A DNA stretch of 64,000 nt, from the NCBI GenBank assembly GCA_009829735.1, contig CM020618.1, forward strand, positions 21,189,346 through 21,253,345, given 5' to 3'. Made by a program: the position numbers and the translations under genes. This stretch comes from Pyropia yezoensis. Lineage: Eukaryota > Rhodophyta > Bangiophyceae > Bangiales > Bangiaceae. The notes under the pieces are model-generated. The model worked only from the letters and a program-made list of their open reading frames with translations. It was not told the DNA's origin and did not search any database. Below are positions 23,109 through 34,670 of the stretch, in pieces; position 1 is the first letter of the stretch, and every line of letters starts with the position of its first letter.

Positions 23109-24083
23109 TTGGGCAACCTGTCGGAGGCAGTTGTGGCCACCTGCGCTGCAGCCATTGTCGAGACCGTCCCCAGCGAGCGTGTCTTCATCGCCCCTATCAC
23201 GTCGCACACATCGCGCTTGGTGCGAGCTTCTGACGGCGCCACTTTGGCGCAGCAACTGCTGTCGTTGCCGACCCCAGGCCTACTTGTATCTTGCTGTTTT
23301 CCCAGCGCGGCCACAGCACTTTGCTGGCTGAATGACCCTGTACCAGCTGAAGCGGTTGAGACGGCAGAGACGGGCGGGCTTCTTTGCCCTTTGTCATCGT
23401 CGACTGCCGAAGGAGTCTGGCTTTATGTCGTGTCTCACGGGCTGAGCTCCGGCTTCAAGGTGGACAGCGCTGGTACTGGTGGAGTTCTGATGCTGTTGAA
23501 GCGGTCATCATCGCCGATGTGCGCGGTTGGTCGATTTGCGCTCGCTGCCGACGCGCATCGTTGGCGTGCGAGTGATGCTGCAGCCAACCTGCTCGGCCTC
23601 CTTGGCGACGGACCTGTTGGAAGTGTAGGGCCTCCCAGTCCTCGGCCTCCTGTGACTCCCCTCGAGCCACCCCCAAGCGCGCCTTCACACTGGGATACTC
23701 CTATGGGGGCCATGTCGAAGGCGTTGACGCGGACGGCTCGCAGGCACGCTGACTCTGGTGGGGAACGCTCTCTTCAGCCATCGGACTTTCCTTGTCGCTC
23801 TGCAGTTGCTGTGTGGCTGGCCCGTGCTGCTGCGTCCGCGGCGTTTGAACTCGAAGGGTACTCTCATCAGAGCCGCTCGAAGTCTCAACGTCTTGGAAAA
23901 GACACTGATCGTGCCTGCGGTGCGGAGCCGAGAGAGACAGCAAAACCTGCGCGCGGGGCTCTCGTCATGCCGCCGCAGCGGGCGTCTTCCAAGGTCGTCG
24001 GCGTGCTTCCCGACTGTGGTCCTGTGAGCGGGTCGCGGGTGCAGCCGTCTGCGAAATGCTTCTTGAGGAATGAGGCGTACTGA
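23109..24083 (+). CDS. Hypothetical protein, possible exon
   Basis: A 324-residue open frame with no ATG near its left end (it starts at TTG), so it may be an internal exon or part of a broken gene. The first ~150 residues have the balanced composition of real protein. Later residues are Pro/Ser-rich (PPSPRPPVTPLEPPPSAPS), and the C-terminal third is polar. No domain recognised. It precedes the PIF1-like helicase remnant by about 400 bp on the same strand and could be its N-terminal part. Confidence 0.3.
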   Translation: MGNLSEAVVATCAAAIVETVPSERVFIAPITSHTSRLVRASDGATLAQQLLSLPTPGLLVSCCFPSAATALCWLNDPVPAEAVETAETGGLLCPLSSSTAEGVWLYVVSHGLSSGFKVDSAGTGGVLMLLKRSSSPMCAVGRFALAADAHRWRASDAAANLLGLLGDGPVGSVGPPSPRPPVTPLEPPPSAPSHWDTPMGAMSKALTRTARRHADSGGERSLQPSDFPCRSAVAVWLARAAASAAFELEGYSHQSRSKSQRLGKDTDRACGAEPRETAKPARGALVMPPQRASSKVVGVLPDCGPVSGSRVQPSAKCFLRNEAY

Positions 24084-24494
24084 GCGTCTTCATGCCACCG
24101 TGGGCGGCGCCGCTGCAACTGTGCGTCTCCTGGGAAGAAACAGCGTCTTCTGGAGCGTGCGGTACTAGCCACGCTGAAACCCTGCGGCAGTGGGCCCGAG
24201 GACGCGCGCTCTACCTTCTCGCGGGCCGGCATCTCCCGTTTTATGGCGGACGGGTTGAGGGTATGGCAGCAGATCGACCGTGACGCAATTTTGGCGTCGG
24301 CTCTCAGCAGCGACGCTGTTGAGGCGCGTCTGACTACCTCCCACCCGACCTCTCCCGCCTCGAGTGCAGGTGTTCAGATGAGCACGCCGTGAAAAGGATC
24401 GATGAGGGGCACGGCTGGCAGTATCCGCCCCGTTACCCACGACGATGACGGCATTGACGCCGCCAAAATGGAGGCGGATGACAAAGACCTTTAA

Positions 24495-25985
24495 GTGCTG
24501 TCGCCGCCCGCCGTGGACGGGAACCCTTCCGGGGACGGCGTGCTCCAGGATCCCGGTCAAGGGCATCATCCAAGCTCTCTCGGGCTCCTCGCGGCTGCCG
24601 GTCAGTGGCAAGTTCTTTTTGACCGCCTCGCCGCCCGCGGCCAGAGCACGTTTGTGACTGGTGGCCCAGGCGTGGGAAGGTCCACGATTTGGCGAGGCTT
24701 TTTTGAGAAGCTGCTGGTGCAGTGGCCTCGCCTTGGCGTGGTCTTGGTCGTTGCACCAACTGACAGCGCCGCCATGACGGCGAGCGGTCAAACCTATCAC
24801 TCCTTCTTCGGCTTCCCAAGGGACTACCGCGTGTAGATGGTGGACCCTGTCAAAGAAGCAGCACGGCTGCTTAAAGAGGAACGCTATCGTTTTATCTCCC
24901 GCCACCTGGCCCAGGTACGCGTCCTATTGTTGGACGAGGTGTCCATGGTTGCAGCCGACAAGTTCGACGTCACGTGGCAACTCCTCTGTCAGTCGCTGCC
25001 GGCAACCATTCCTGCGTGCATTATCTATACGTTTGGAGATTTCCTTCAGCTGGGGTCGCTCCTCGGGAAGGGGCTGGATCTCACGTCGCGGTCATGGCGG
25101 GAGCTGTTTGGCGCCAGCTATTGGAACTCACTCTCGTGCACCGCCAGTTAGATGCCCAGTTTGTGCGCGCCATCAAGGACGCGCGTTTTGGTGTTTGCTC
25201 CCCGGCCGTGACTTCGCTGATGGACGACTGCGCAGTTTCGGAGGAGCTGTACAAGACACTTCGCTGCAGTAATCTTCACATTCTGCTGCGGCATCACGAT
25301 GTAGAGCGGCACGACACTGGATGTCTCAAGGAGCTGTGCGGGGGCCTACCACCCAAGGTGATTGTGGCCGTGGACACTGTCGAGCAGGACAAGGACTGGG
25401 CGATACCTGCATTAGATCTCAGGCGCGTCACAATGCACTCCCGCAACGCGGCCCTCTTTGACTGTGTCGCGCCGCGCAGCGTGCCTCATTGTCTGGGCGC
25501 AAGAGTCATGCTCACCAGCAACATGTGCTTGTCACTCGGTCTTTACCATGGCAGCATCGGGCATTTGTCATCGCACAAGAGAGACGCGAATCTCATTGTG
25601 CTCTTTGACCAGCACGTGCTACCATCGGGTGTGGGGCACGGCCTGCACGGCGTGCATGACGCTGGTGAGGACTGGCTGGACGTGGAGTGCCCCCCCATCG
25701 CTTTTGAGGCACGCATCATGGCGTGCGCGGGGGCGGTCGCCGTGCGCCGTCAGGTGCCTTTGGCTTTGGGATGGGGCATCACTGTCCACCGTTCGCAGAG
25801 CCTCTCTCTATCTGAGGCGGTCCTGGACATTGCCCAGGACTTCGGGCCGGGCATGGTCAACGCGGCTATCAGCCGAGTTTGCGACCGGAAGCGCATGTAT
25901 GTCAAGTCTTTTACGGGCAGTCGCCTGTTTGCTGATCCAGCTGCTGTGGCCTTCAATAGGGGGGGCGTCCGCCTTTTAAAGGCGC
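24495..25985 (+). pseudogene. PIF1-like DNA helicase, broken
   Basis: Superfamily 1B helicase motifs occur in order: Walker A as TGGPGVGRST (the usual Lys is Arg), Walker B LLLDEVSM near 24930, motif III GDFLQLG near 25038, motif IV LVHRQLDAQF near 25137, GARVMLTSNM and GLYHGSIGHL near 25500-25565, and motif VI GWGITVHRSQSLSL near 25770-25810. A TAG stop at 24834-24836 interrupts the first part, and a one-base frame change is needed near 25125 to reach motif IV. Known: PIF1-like helicases are chromosomal or carried by Helitron-type transposons. Without a Rep domain or Helitron ends I cannot say which. The Lys-to-Arg change in Walker A would itself impair ATP binding. Confidence 0.8.
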
Positions 25986-26773
25986 ATGCACACTGCACTT
26001 CTTTCTGTCTTTCTTACGCTTCTCGAAGAAACGTAACGTGTAGAGACCGAGACTATTGCTGGGGTTCTGCAGCAAGCTTGATGAGCGCGATGGCAACTCG
26101 GCTACAAACGCATACACGGGTGTCACCAAACGAGCAAAAGCTACATCATCGCACCATCCCCTCGCTTCTCGGCGCTACAAGGCACGCTACTCACTGCCAA
26201 AGGTGTGCCCTTCTCCTGCCCAGGTTGGATGTTAAGAGCCAGGCCGTCAACTGCTTGCAATCCCGGACAAATAGGTGCAGGTAAGTGATCGCGATGCTCG
26301 TCATCAGGGTGCCGCTCGGCGCATAGGGCAGCAAAGCCCGTCCAAATGGCAGCAATGCTTGCCGCCACGCTCTGCCGACTTCGCTCTCGCTCTTGCGCCG
26401 TCGGAAAGGGCGCCGCTGCTGATGAAGCAGGAGATAATTTATCAGCTGTTGCCGGGTGGGAGTCCAGCACGTAGTCGCTCAAAGACAAGTTGTTCCTGCG
26501 AGTAGGCAACAGGAGAAGCGGCTGCACAAGCGATGGTAGGTCCGAGGGACAGCCCAGAAACGGCACACTCAAATGGCCGCTCGGCGGTGCGGCGTCATTT
26601 GCACGTGCAGGAGCCCAGCCGCAGTACGCCAAGGAGTCGACACCACCCGCATCAGCAGCACTCGCGTCACTTGGTCCCGCGGTTCCTGCCCGGCCAAGTC
26701 CAGCAGCGGCCAAGAGAGGTCTGGAACGTGTACGGGCGCCAGTACGGCCTCCTGCGCCACGGCGGGGAGCAGC
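25986..26773. other. No clear gene
   Basis: Holds the tail of the broken helicase frame (open to 26284) and a 190-residue minus-strand ORF (26141-26713) of ordinary composition but unknown function. It may belong with the minus-strand ORFs further right. Confidence 0.35.
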
Positions 26774-27547
26774 TTACCGGAAAGCCAGCGCCCTTGATCT
26801 AGGGGTAGCCTCATTATCTGGCGCATTCTGGGACGGGCGTTGCTTGGGGAGGAGGTGCGCAAACGTGTCGAAGTCCGACCGAGGACCGCTGGGATGACTG
26901 CCAGGATGATCGCCAGGATGAGCGGCGGGTAGACCACTGTTCCCCGTTCGACGACGATGGACAGGTTCGTCGGGTCCAACAGGCGGAGTGGAAGGTACAT
27001 GGCAGTCTGAAGACGGCGGTGGTAGAGGCGCGGCGGCAGCGTCGGCATCATCGGCAATATGTTCTGCTGATACGACAGCTGCACCAACAGGACGAGAGAG
27101 GCGACGCATTGCTAGTCTATGAGCGCGAGTGGCAACAGCGTCAGACTCCTTCTCCCCAGCCAGCAGCACGTCCATCTCTGCGTACCGACGCTCACGCTCA
27201 GCTGCCTGCAAAAGAGAGGATTCCTGCGCGGGGACATCCGAGCCGTCCGCAACTTCGTCAAGCTCCCCCGCGTCGTCCTCGTCTTCAGCGAGCCTCACTT
27301 CACTTCTCACAGGAAGCGACAGATCGCCAGGTTGCGTCACCCCAGGAGCCCCCAGCTCCGCTGTCTCGAAGTCATGACACGCTGCGACCACAATCGGACA
27401 GTCCTTCTTCGCTGGAGCACGACCCACGGTTGCCAGCCGCGTCAGCACGTCGCAAAATCGGTCTTCTTTGGACGCAAATAGCAGCAGGGTTGCAACAGAG
27501 AGCGGCAGCGAGGAGCGCACGCTGGGTCCGATGCGCGTCACTGACAC
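26774..27547 (-). CDS. Hypothetical protein, possible exon
   Basis: A 257-residue open frame without an ATG at its left end (GTG). The N-terminal half has balanced composition with an acidic centre (EDEDDAGELDEVADG); the C-terminal part is Pro/His-rich. Together with the frames at 27593-28003 and 28034-28690 on the same strand it could form a multi-exon gene truncated by the LTR element at 28691. No domain recognised. Confidence 0.25.
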   Translation of the reverse strand: MSVTRIGPSVRSSLPLSVATLLLFASKEDRFCDVLTRLATVGRAPAKKDCPIVVAACHDFETAELGAPGVTQPGDLSLPVRSEVRLAEDEDDAGELDEVADGSDVPAQESSLLQAAERERRYAEMDVLLAGEKESDAVATRAHRLAMRRLSRPVGAAVVSAEHIADDADAAAAPLPPPSSDCHVPSTPPVGPDEPVHRRRTGNSGLPAAHPGDHPGSHPSGPRSDFDTFAHLLPKQRPSQNAPDNEATPRSRALAFR

Positions 27548-27592
27548 AACGGGAGGAAGCCCACCCAGAATGGAAGATCTGACAGGCAGCCG

Positions 27593-28003
27593 CTAAATGG
27601 TCTCGTTGACGCAGGCCATGTCGACCTCCAAAGCCCACCGACTGACACGGCCGATGCGAGTAGGGTGCGACATGAAGCCGACAGTCCCACGAACGGGAAA
27701 AGGAGCCAACTCACCAACAGGAGCCTGCCAAATAGGCCATCTCCGATACAGGTGAGTACGAATTTTGGCCCATGCCAGCTCCGTGCTTGTCTCCACCTCC
27801 CCAGGTAGACAGTTGTCGGCCTCGCCGCCATGCAGACGAGTGAAGCAAAGAAGGGTGTCACAAAGGAGGGTGTACAATACTTCCCGCACATCCGACCTGT
27901 CCATGAGGTCATTCAGAACGGCCAGGATGCACTTGACGGCAGCCGGAGAAGGCACGATGACCGGCTTGGTAATGAGAACGACCTTGGTCTGTGGCTTATC
28001 CAC
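27593..28003 (-). CDS. Hypothetical protein, possible exon
   Basis: A 136-residue open frame preceded by a plausible splice acceptor (TCGTCGCAG just upstream). Composition is protein-like (VREVLYTLLCDTLLCFTRL, AWAKIRTHLYRRWPIWQ). No family recognised. Confidence 0.3.
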   Translation of the reverse strand: MDKPQTKVVLITKPVIVPSPAAVKCILAVLNDLMDRSDVREVLYTLLCDTLLCFTRLHGGEADNCLPGEVETSTELAWAKIRTHLYRRWPIWQAPVGELAPFPVRGTVGFMSHPTRIGRVSRWALEVDMACVNETI

Positions 28004-28033
28004 TGCGACGACAGGTAGAGCTTGGCCGTCGGT

Positions 28034-28690
28034 TCACCTTGCATCAGCAGTCGCGGGCGCGCCCATGGTCGCAGGCCCTGCTTCCAAGGGATCACCTCCC
28101 GGTGGTCCTTGCCGCCTCACTACAACAATACCACCGTCTTGCAGATATGACCCGTCGGCGGCTGCAGCAGCGGGCTCTTGCTCGTCGTGAGGATGCTTCT
28201 CCGCGTCACCTCCATCGCCTGAGACACCCGCATCTGTCGCTTCAGCACTGCTCAATGCGCCAGGGAGTGGTACAATCAATCCACCCGGCGGCAAGACGAG
28301 GTTGTTGTCAGCATCTGCATCCTCACGAGCACCAGCTTCGCTGCTGCTAACGCTAGCGCCCATAAAGTCCGGAGCCGGAGTGCCGAGGGCGTCCGCAGTT
28401 GGCGTAGTCGCCACACCTTTAACAGGTGGGCGCGCCCCGGCCAGCCCGCCTGTCCGTGGCGCAGTGATGCCGCCGAGAGGCACCACCTCAGGCGAAGTCG
28501 CTCCGGTCCCACTGCCGCCGTTGCAAGTGCAAGGAAGACGCTGGCTGCGCAAGTAGAGTGCGTTTGCAGCGGTCACAACATCCACCTCCTTATGACGATA
28601 GGCGAAAGCCAGCCACATGTTGATGATGCGGCTTGCGTGCCGGTCATGGTCAGGAAAATAGCCCAGGCGGTCAAAACTCCGGATCCACCG
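28034..28690 (-). CDS. Hypothetical protein fragment cut by the LTR element
   Basis: The frame enters from the LTR at 28691 and reads about 218 residues in host sequence: first an ordinary segment (SFDRLGYFPDHDRHAS, MWLAFAYRHKEVDVV), then a Pro/Gly/Ala-rich acidic tail. The portion upstream of the LTR is not found on the far side of the element (47929 onward is histone H3), so the original gene context is lost. No family recognised. Confidence 0.3.
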   Translation of the reverse strand, partial: RWIRSFDRLGYFPDHDRHASRIINMWLAFAYRHKEVDVVTAANALYLRSQRLPCTCNGGSGTGATSPEVVPLGGITAPRTGGLAGARPPVKGVATTPTADALGTPAPDFMGASVSSSEAGAREDADADNNLVLPPGGLIVPLPGALSSAEATDAGVSGDGGDAEKHPHDEQEPAAAAADGSYLQDGGIVVVRRQGPPGGDPLEAGPATMGAPATADAR

Positions 28691-29159
28691 TGTGGCAAAA
28701 ACCACTTGCACACACGACACCCAAGTTGGGGCGGTGTGCAAGGGCTGCCTCCCGTGTCGGGGGAACCGGAAGAAGTGCAAGTCGCACACACTCTGTCCCT
28801 GTTGTGGGGCAAACCCCCGACGGACAAACAAGAGGATGGTGTGTGGTCCAACAGTTTCTTGGTCGGGACGGGGACGCAGGGCCAAGCCCCGCTGTCCCTC
28901 CCCTTATCCCCCCAGGGTTCTCTCAGAATCTCGCCACTCAGAATCTCCCACCCCAGCACCTGCCCACCGGGCCACACGAAAATTCAAGACGATAAATGCA
29001 GAAAACCCTCAAATCCAAGTTGGATTTACTACTAAGCTAACTATCCCAAACTTAGGGAATATGGACCCAAATGCAGGGGGAGGATCGGATCAGGCTAGTG
29101 GCCTGCCGCCCCTTGCATGGCACGTGATTCCCCCCTACCTGGGGGTCAATACTGCCACA
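28691..29159 (-). repeat. LTR1: 3' LTR of element B
   Basis: 469 bp with perfect TGTGGCA...TGCCACA termini. Adjacent on the element side is the polypurine tract (29160-29172 on the minus strand). It differs from LTR5 at about 22 positions. Confidence 0.93.
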
Positions 29160-29172
29160 CTCCCCTCTCCTC
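29160..29172 (-). promoter_or_regulatory. Polypurine tract of element B
   Basis: The same 13-base purine tract as in element A, abutting the 3' LTR (LTR1). Confidence 0.85.
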
Positions 29173-29474
29173 AGTTCCGACCGACCCGGTCGGCCCTGTG
29201 AGGGGGTGCGTAAACGCACGTCTCGGCGTTGGGGGCGCGACTTGCTGTCCCCCCTTGAGTACGTAACGCGGATGTGGAGGCGGTCGCGTTGACCGCCCCT
29301 CTCCTCAAGCTTGCCCACTCGGCAGCTTGCTCTCCCCGGTTCACACTTCACCATCACCACCACCTCCCCTTCACCTTCCACTGGGCCGCCCCACGCTGGG
29401 GAGGCCACCCGTCTACCCACGATCAGAGCCCCCCTCAACTCGAGGCGGGTCTCGTGCCGCTGTAGCCAGGGCGT

Positions 29475-29495
29475 CTCTCCCCAACTTGGGGAGAG
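29475..29495 (+). repeat. Palindrome before the antisense gene start
   Basis: Arms CTCTCCCC and GGGGAGAG around AACTT, ending 2 nt before the ATG of the antisense gene. It is the longest of many AACTT/AAGTT-centred palindromes in these elements, and it is conserved in element A (just upstream of 43716 on the minus strand). Confidence 0.75.
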
Positions 29496-29497
29496 CC

Positions 29498-31441
29498 ATG
29501 GCGACCCCGGGAGTGGAGACGGACTCTCTAGATGAGCGTATGGAGGACACCTCCTACGGTGCAGCGCCCGCCGGGACTTCCGGCGGGGGCTTCGCGATCG
29601 CTGCGGGGGATGGGACTCCCGCGTCACCCGGCTTTGGGTTGACGGCGAGATCTCCCCCGGAGGCGGGACAAGTTGTCCCGCGTGAGGCCTTGGGGCGGTG
29701 GTTTTACCCCGCTTGGCCTCTCTATGAGGAGGGGTTGACTGTTCTTCGCTGTGGCCGACTTGGCGCAGCGATGGGTCGGGTATGGGACCGCCTACGGGAG
29801 AAATATCCCCGTAGGGTCGGGTTCCCTGCCGGCTTCAGGACGGAACAATTTGCCTTCCTGGACGATGAGGAGGTTGAGGACGTTCAGCGTGCCAAGGCCA
29901 TGGTGGACCGCGGGGGAACTATCCCGGGTCCCGGCGACTTGCCGACCTTTACTTGGGACGCGGTGGCAACTCGCCCCCCGTACCTCCACGAGGCCGATCC
30001 GCACACTCATCACTTTGATGTGCGGATGGAGAAGGACTTCCGGCGAGGTCCCTACTTGGTGACCTCGGCTCAACTTGGGTTTCCTCAACAGTCTGCTGCC
30101 AGTAAGGAGCAGTACTATCCGAAGAAGCCCGAGTGGTGGCCTCAAGTAGAGGTCCTCTACGGGTTCCCGGCGTTGCTGCCACGGTTGCTTGACCACTTCG
30201 GCTCCGTCATGTTGACGGCTGGCCCTGATCACCTGGTGTGGGCCATGTTGGCCACCCAGTGGCTCCTCGAGGTCATGTCGACCTGGGTGTCTTGTGTTCA
30301 GCGGCGGGGGACGCTCTGGCATCTCCCCCTCCGGCTCATCCAAGGTTAGGAACAGCTCACCCCTCAGGTAGTTGCTGAGGGGTGCTCATCAGGACAACTC
30401 ACTCTGCTTGAGGAGATGCTCCGCCTCCACAAGTTTATCGAGTGGGAGAGCATTGAGCACAAGTTGCGCCACCCCACTCGTGGGCCCAAGGACGATGGCG
30501 CACTTCGCCAGTTCGTGTGGGTCGCTCGTGAGCTTCACGACGGCCGTGTGGTCCTACGAGAGGGGTTGGGCATCGGGGACTACCCGTATGCCCCGGGGGT
30601 GGATCGCCCCACTGCGCCACCCCCGGACAAGCCCATAGTTATGGCCATGCCGTCCTATGATGACCATATGACTCAACCCACTGCGGGGGCCCCAAGTCGG
30701 GGTCGCAGTTACACCCGGGTACCGCCACCTCGGCGGGCCCCTCCGCTTCCTCCTGTTCCTTTCCAACCTCACGGGAACATCCCGATCAGCGTGGCCGTGG
30801 AGTCTTCCACCCCGGTGTCCCCCAAGTTGGGGGCCACCCTCCTGACGGTATACCCCAAGTTGGTGTTGCCGCCCACGCCTCTAACCTCAGAGATGATGAT
30901 CACCACGTTGGTGCGCACCATTTCCTGGTTGGCCGCGTCGACCGCAACCCTACAGAGTTCCGAGACTCCTCAACTTGAGGAGCGCGTTCGTACTGCAGTG
31001 GCGACCGCGAGTTGCGAGTCGGTGGCGGAGTTTATGACGGCCGAGTTGGCTCGCATTTGGGCTATTATGCCCCAGCTAGCCCCACTTGGGCGTGGCAAAC
31101 GTCGCGCGAGCCGGGCATACTCGCCTCCTCGCCGTCGTCGCCGACACTCGCGGCGCTCTCCCTGCGTGTCGGAAGACGAGTTGTCTTACTCCGTTTCGGA
31201 GTCCTCGACTCCGTCAGAGTCGGAGTCGGTCCGGCGTCTGCGTCGCCAACTTGCGCGCAAGACTAAACAGACGGGCAGCCGCGGTCGTCGCCACTTGCGC
31301 GACCCTGAGGGGCGCGGCGGTTCCGACTTGGAGCCGCCGGCCCCGCCGACTGGTGGGGAGCGTTATCGCCGTGGGTCTCGCCGCTCGCCTCAACGTGAGG
31401 GCGAGGGCCGTGGGATTGGAGAGTCTAGCATGCATGCCTAG
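29498..31441 (+). CDS. Antisense accessory gene of element B
   Basis: Counterpart of the gene in element A, on the plus strand, opposite to B's gag-pol. It starts at the ATG at 29498 (GCCATGG), only 3 nt after a 21-bp palindrome (29475-29495). A single TAG at 30347-30349 divides it in an otherwise open frame to 31441. An alternative to readthrough is a 48-nt intron: GT at 30345-30346 and CAG at 30390-30392 would join LIQ-G-QLTLLEE in phase. The C-terminal third is Arg/Ser-rich. Retention of the same long frame in two copies differing by several percent supports a real gene. Confidence 0.75.
30358..30384 (+). promoter_or_regulatory. Hairpin after in-frame TAG (element B)
   Basis: Stem of 10 perfect base pairs, 7-nt loop GTAGTTG, 8 nt after the TAG at 30347-30349. 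It would also lie inside the 48-nt candidate intron. Confidence 0.7.
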
Positions 31442-31609
31442 TTGGCAGCTGCCTTGGTTGTGAGAGTGTGAGGGTTAGGGCTGTAGTTAAAAGCCACTCT
31501 GCGTACCACTTCGACTTGAAGCACTCTCTTGGCACTGTTACTCGGCCTTCCCTCACGTTGAGGGAGGGCTGTTAGGGTCTATCTCATTCCGGGCACAGTA
31601 AGCCCGGAC

Positions 31610-34600
31610 CTACTCAGCGGGAAGGTCCTCCACATACTCCCACGTATCATCCTTGGCTTTGTAGCCAAACCAACGGCCCCTCAACATGAGGCGGTCAGTG
31701 TCCTCATCCCAGCCGTGGTCGATGAACTTATCGAACACGTACTCCTCCGGGCCCTGTTTGGCCGCAGGCAGCGAGCGGAGGCGCCACGCTTCTAACGCAC
31801 GCGCCCAAGCTGGGTCGCCTGCAGGCGGTGGTGCAACTTTGACCACGTCCTGTCCGTTCACTGTGCGGACCCCATCGTCACTTTCGATGGTGAACCGCCG
31901 CCCATCAGTACGAAGGACCTGGTTCGGCCCCGTTGTCTGGAATACCAGCTTACCCCCAGTTGGGGTGTGTGAGTGTACCAGCACCCAGTCACCCTGCTCG
32001 GGGACATGCTTAGCATTGCGCACCTTTTTGTCAAAGGTACGCTTGTAGCGCTTTTGTGCTTTGTCCATCTCAGCCCTGACTTTAGGGATGAGGTTTTCAA
32101 GCCTAGCAGCGAACTCCGCCTTACTCTCAGTAGGAGTAGGCGTACTGCCACCATCCTCCCTAGTTGGGAGCGGCCGCCGCACGGCAATAGACCGCACGCG
32201 ACGGGGGGTCACAAAAGCGAGGGGTACTTCCCCTGTAGATGAGTGAACCTGCGAATTGTAGGCAGTGGTAAGAATAGAAATGTATTGGTCCCACGTTTTC
32301 ACATGCTCACTCACATAGTGGCGCAGCTGCCGAACAATAGTTTTGTTGAAGCGCTCCACCTGCCCGTTAGTTTGTGGGTGGTAGGGGGTGGCATAGTTTG
32401 CCTTAACCCCCAACATATCCAGCACTCCCTGAAACAGTACAGACGCAAATTGCGGTCCATTGTCCGACAGTGTACTATCCGGAATCCCATACGCGGCAAC
32501 CCAGTGATCTAGGAAGGCTGACACGACCGACATGGCCGTGATGTCTGCCAGTGGGATCGCTCGCGTAAGTTTCGTGAAGCGGTCACAGATGACCAGGAGG
32601 TACTGGTTGCCCTCCTCGGTCACTGGCAGTGGCCCAAGGATGTCCATCGCCAACGCGGCGAAGGGCTCCTTGGCCGGGAACAATAGCACAGCCGTAGTAG
32701 GCCGCCGTTCCATCAGACGGTTCTGTGCACAACTTGTGCAGGCAGCCACCCAACTGTAGATATCCACCACCATGGACGGCCAGTAGAACCTGGTCCTCAG
32801 GGTCTGGTACAGTTTACTAGACCCCAGGTGTCCACCCGTGGGAGCGTTGTGCTCCCTCTCAAGGATACTGTCCTTGAGGGATGCGGGGACGACAAGTTGT
32901 TCGGTCCCCTGGAATACCCCCCTCCTCATGAGGAGGCCATCGTCTCCCAGAAAGAAACGCGTCTCCGCCACTGTATCCAGTGTATCCCTCTGCGACTTGC
33001 AGAAGGAATCCTCGGCCTGGGCCTTCACCACCTCGTCCAGGGACAGGGGCAAGTACTTCTTGTTCCCTGGCGCCTCGGGGTTCAACACCTGACCCGAGCG
33101 CGTGACTACCCCCACGATGGGGATGTCCTCATCGACTGGGTTAGTGTCCAGCCCCTCGGTAGGTACCCGAGAAAGGCCGTCGGCAAGGGCATGTTGCCTG
33201 CCAGGTCGGTACTCAATATCAAAGTTGAAGGGTGCCAGTCGCACCCTCCACCGGTTGAGACGAGTGTTCGTACAGTCCGTCTTAAAGATGAACTGCAACG
33301 CGCGGTGGTCACAGCGGATGAGGAACTTCTCACCCTCTAGGTAGTGACGAAGTGACGTCACCGCCCACACCACTGCGAGTCCTTCCAACTCGGTGACTCC
33401 GTAGTTGTTCTCGGCCGATTTCAGCCCCTTGCTGAAGTATCCCACCGGCAAGTACTCCTTGTCCGGCTGCTGCTGAAGCAACACACAACCAAGTTGGTCG
33501 TAGCTAGCGTCCACATCCAGGATGTAGTGGCCTCCCAACCTGGGAATAGCCAAGATGGGGGGCTTCAGCAGAAGGTCCGGAAGAGTCTCAAAGGATTCCT
33601 GCTCCACCCGACTTGGGGGAGGCAGGTTCTTCGGTAGCGTTGAGCTCACTAGCTCATTCAACGGCTTCGCCACCTTGGCGAAGCCCTTGGTGAAACGTCG
33701 GTACACGTTACACATCCCGAGGAAGCTCCTCATCTGGGTCTGGGTCCGGGGGTACTGAGCCTTACGGATGGCCCTCAAGTTTTTCTCGTTGACACTGAGA
33801 CGCCCCGGACGGACAACATGTCCCAAGTACTCCACCTCTTGAGTGGTGAAGAGGTGGCACTTACTCGCCTTCAGTGACACACCGGCGTCAGCAAGTAGCT
33901 TGAACACCTGGCCAAGATGGCCAATGTGTTCCTCCGGACTTCGGGAGAACACAATGATATCGTCTAGGTACACAAGACAGATCTGCCACCGTACTCCGGC
34001 CAGAATCATGTCCATAGCGCGCTGGAAAGTTGCCGGCGCGTTACACAGACCAAACGGTAGACGCTTGCACTGGTAGGTACCACAGTGACAGGTAAAGGTA
34101 GTTTTATGCCTGTCTTCCGGGGCAATGGGAATTTGCCAGTACCCCGCGTTACAGTCCAGGGTAGAGATCACGTTCGCCTCCCCCAGAGAGTCCAGACAGT
34201 CGTCAATCCTAGGTATGGGATAACTGCCCTTCACCGTGCTCTCGTTGAGCTTATGGTAGTCGATACTAAACCGGGGGGTCCCATCAACTTTGGGGACGAT
34301 AACCACCGGACTCGTCCACTCGGCGTTACTGGCCTCGATCACGTCGAGGGCCTCCATGCGAGCAGCTTGCTCCTTAACGAGGGCCCTTGAACGGGGTCCT
34401 CCCCTATACGGTTGTTGGCGTATAGGGGGTGCACCGGGCTTCAACTCGATCCGGTGTTGGGTAGCTCTCATGAGTCCCAATTGACCATCCCACAACTTGT
34501 GATATTGGTCCAAGAGGAGTTCAACTTGAACCCTCAACCTGGGTGGAACACTCTCCATGTTCACATGGGGCCGAGGAGAGGTGGCCGACTTGTCTTGATG

Positions 34601-34670
34601 CTTCTCCTTTCCGGGCTTCGGGTCGCTACTTGCGCCCGCGTTGAGGGTGACCGCTACTACCGGTCCCTCG
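31610..34670 (-). pseudogene. pol of element B
   Basis: RT, RNase H, integrase and part of the chromodomain, about 95-98% identical to the A copy. It is separated from its protease by element A, and an AAG-to-TAG change at 31610-31612 truncates the last 22 residues, including the end of the chromodomain helix. A few substitutions hit conserved places (for example IDYHKL for IDYRKL in RT). The nominal ATG at 34759 lies in LTR2 and is fortuitous. Confidence 0.93.
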
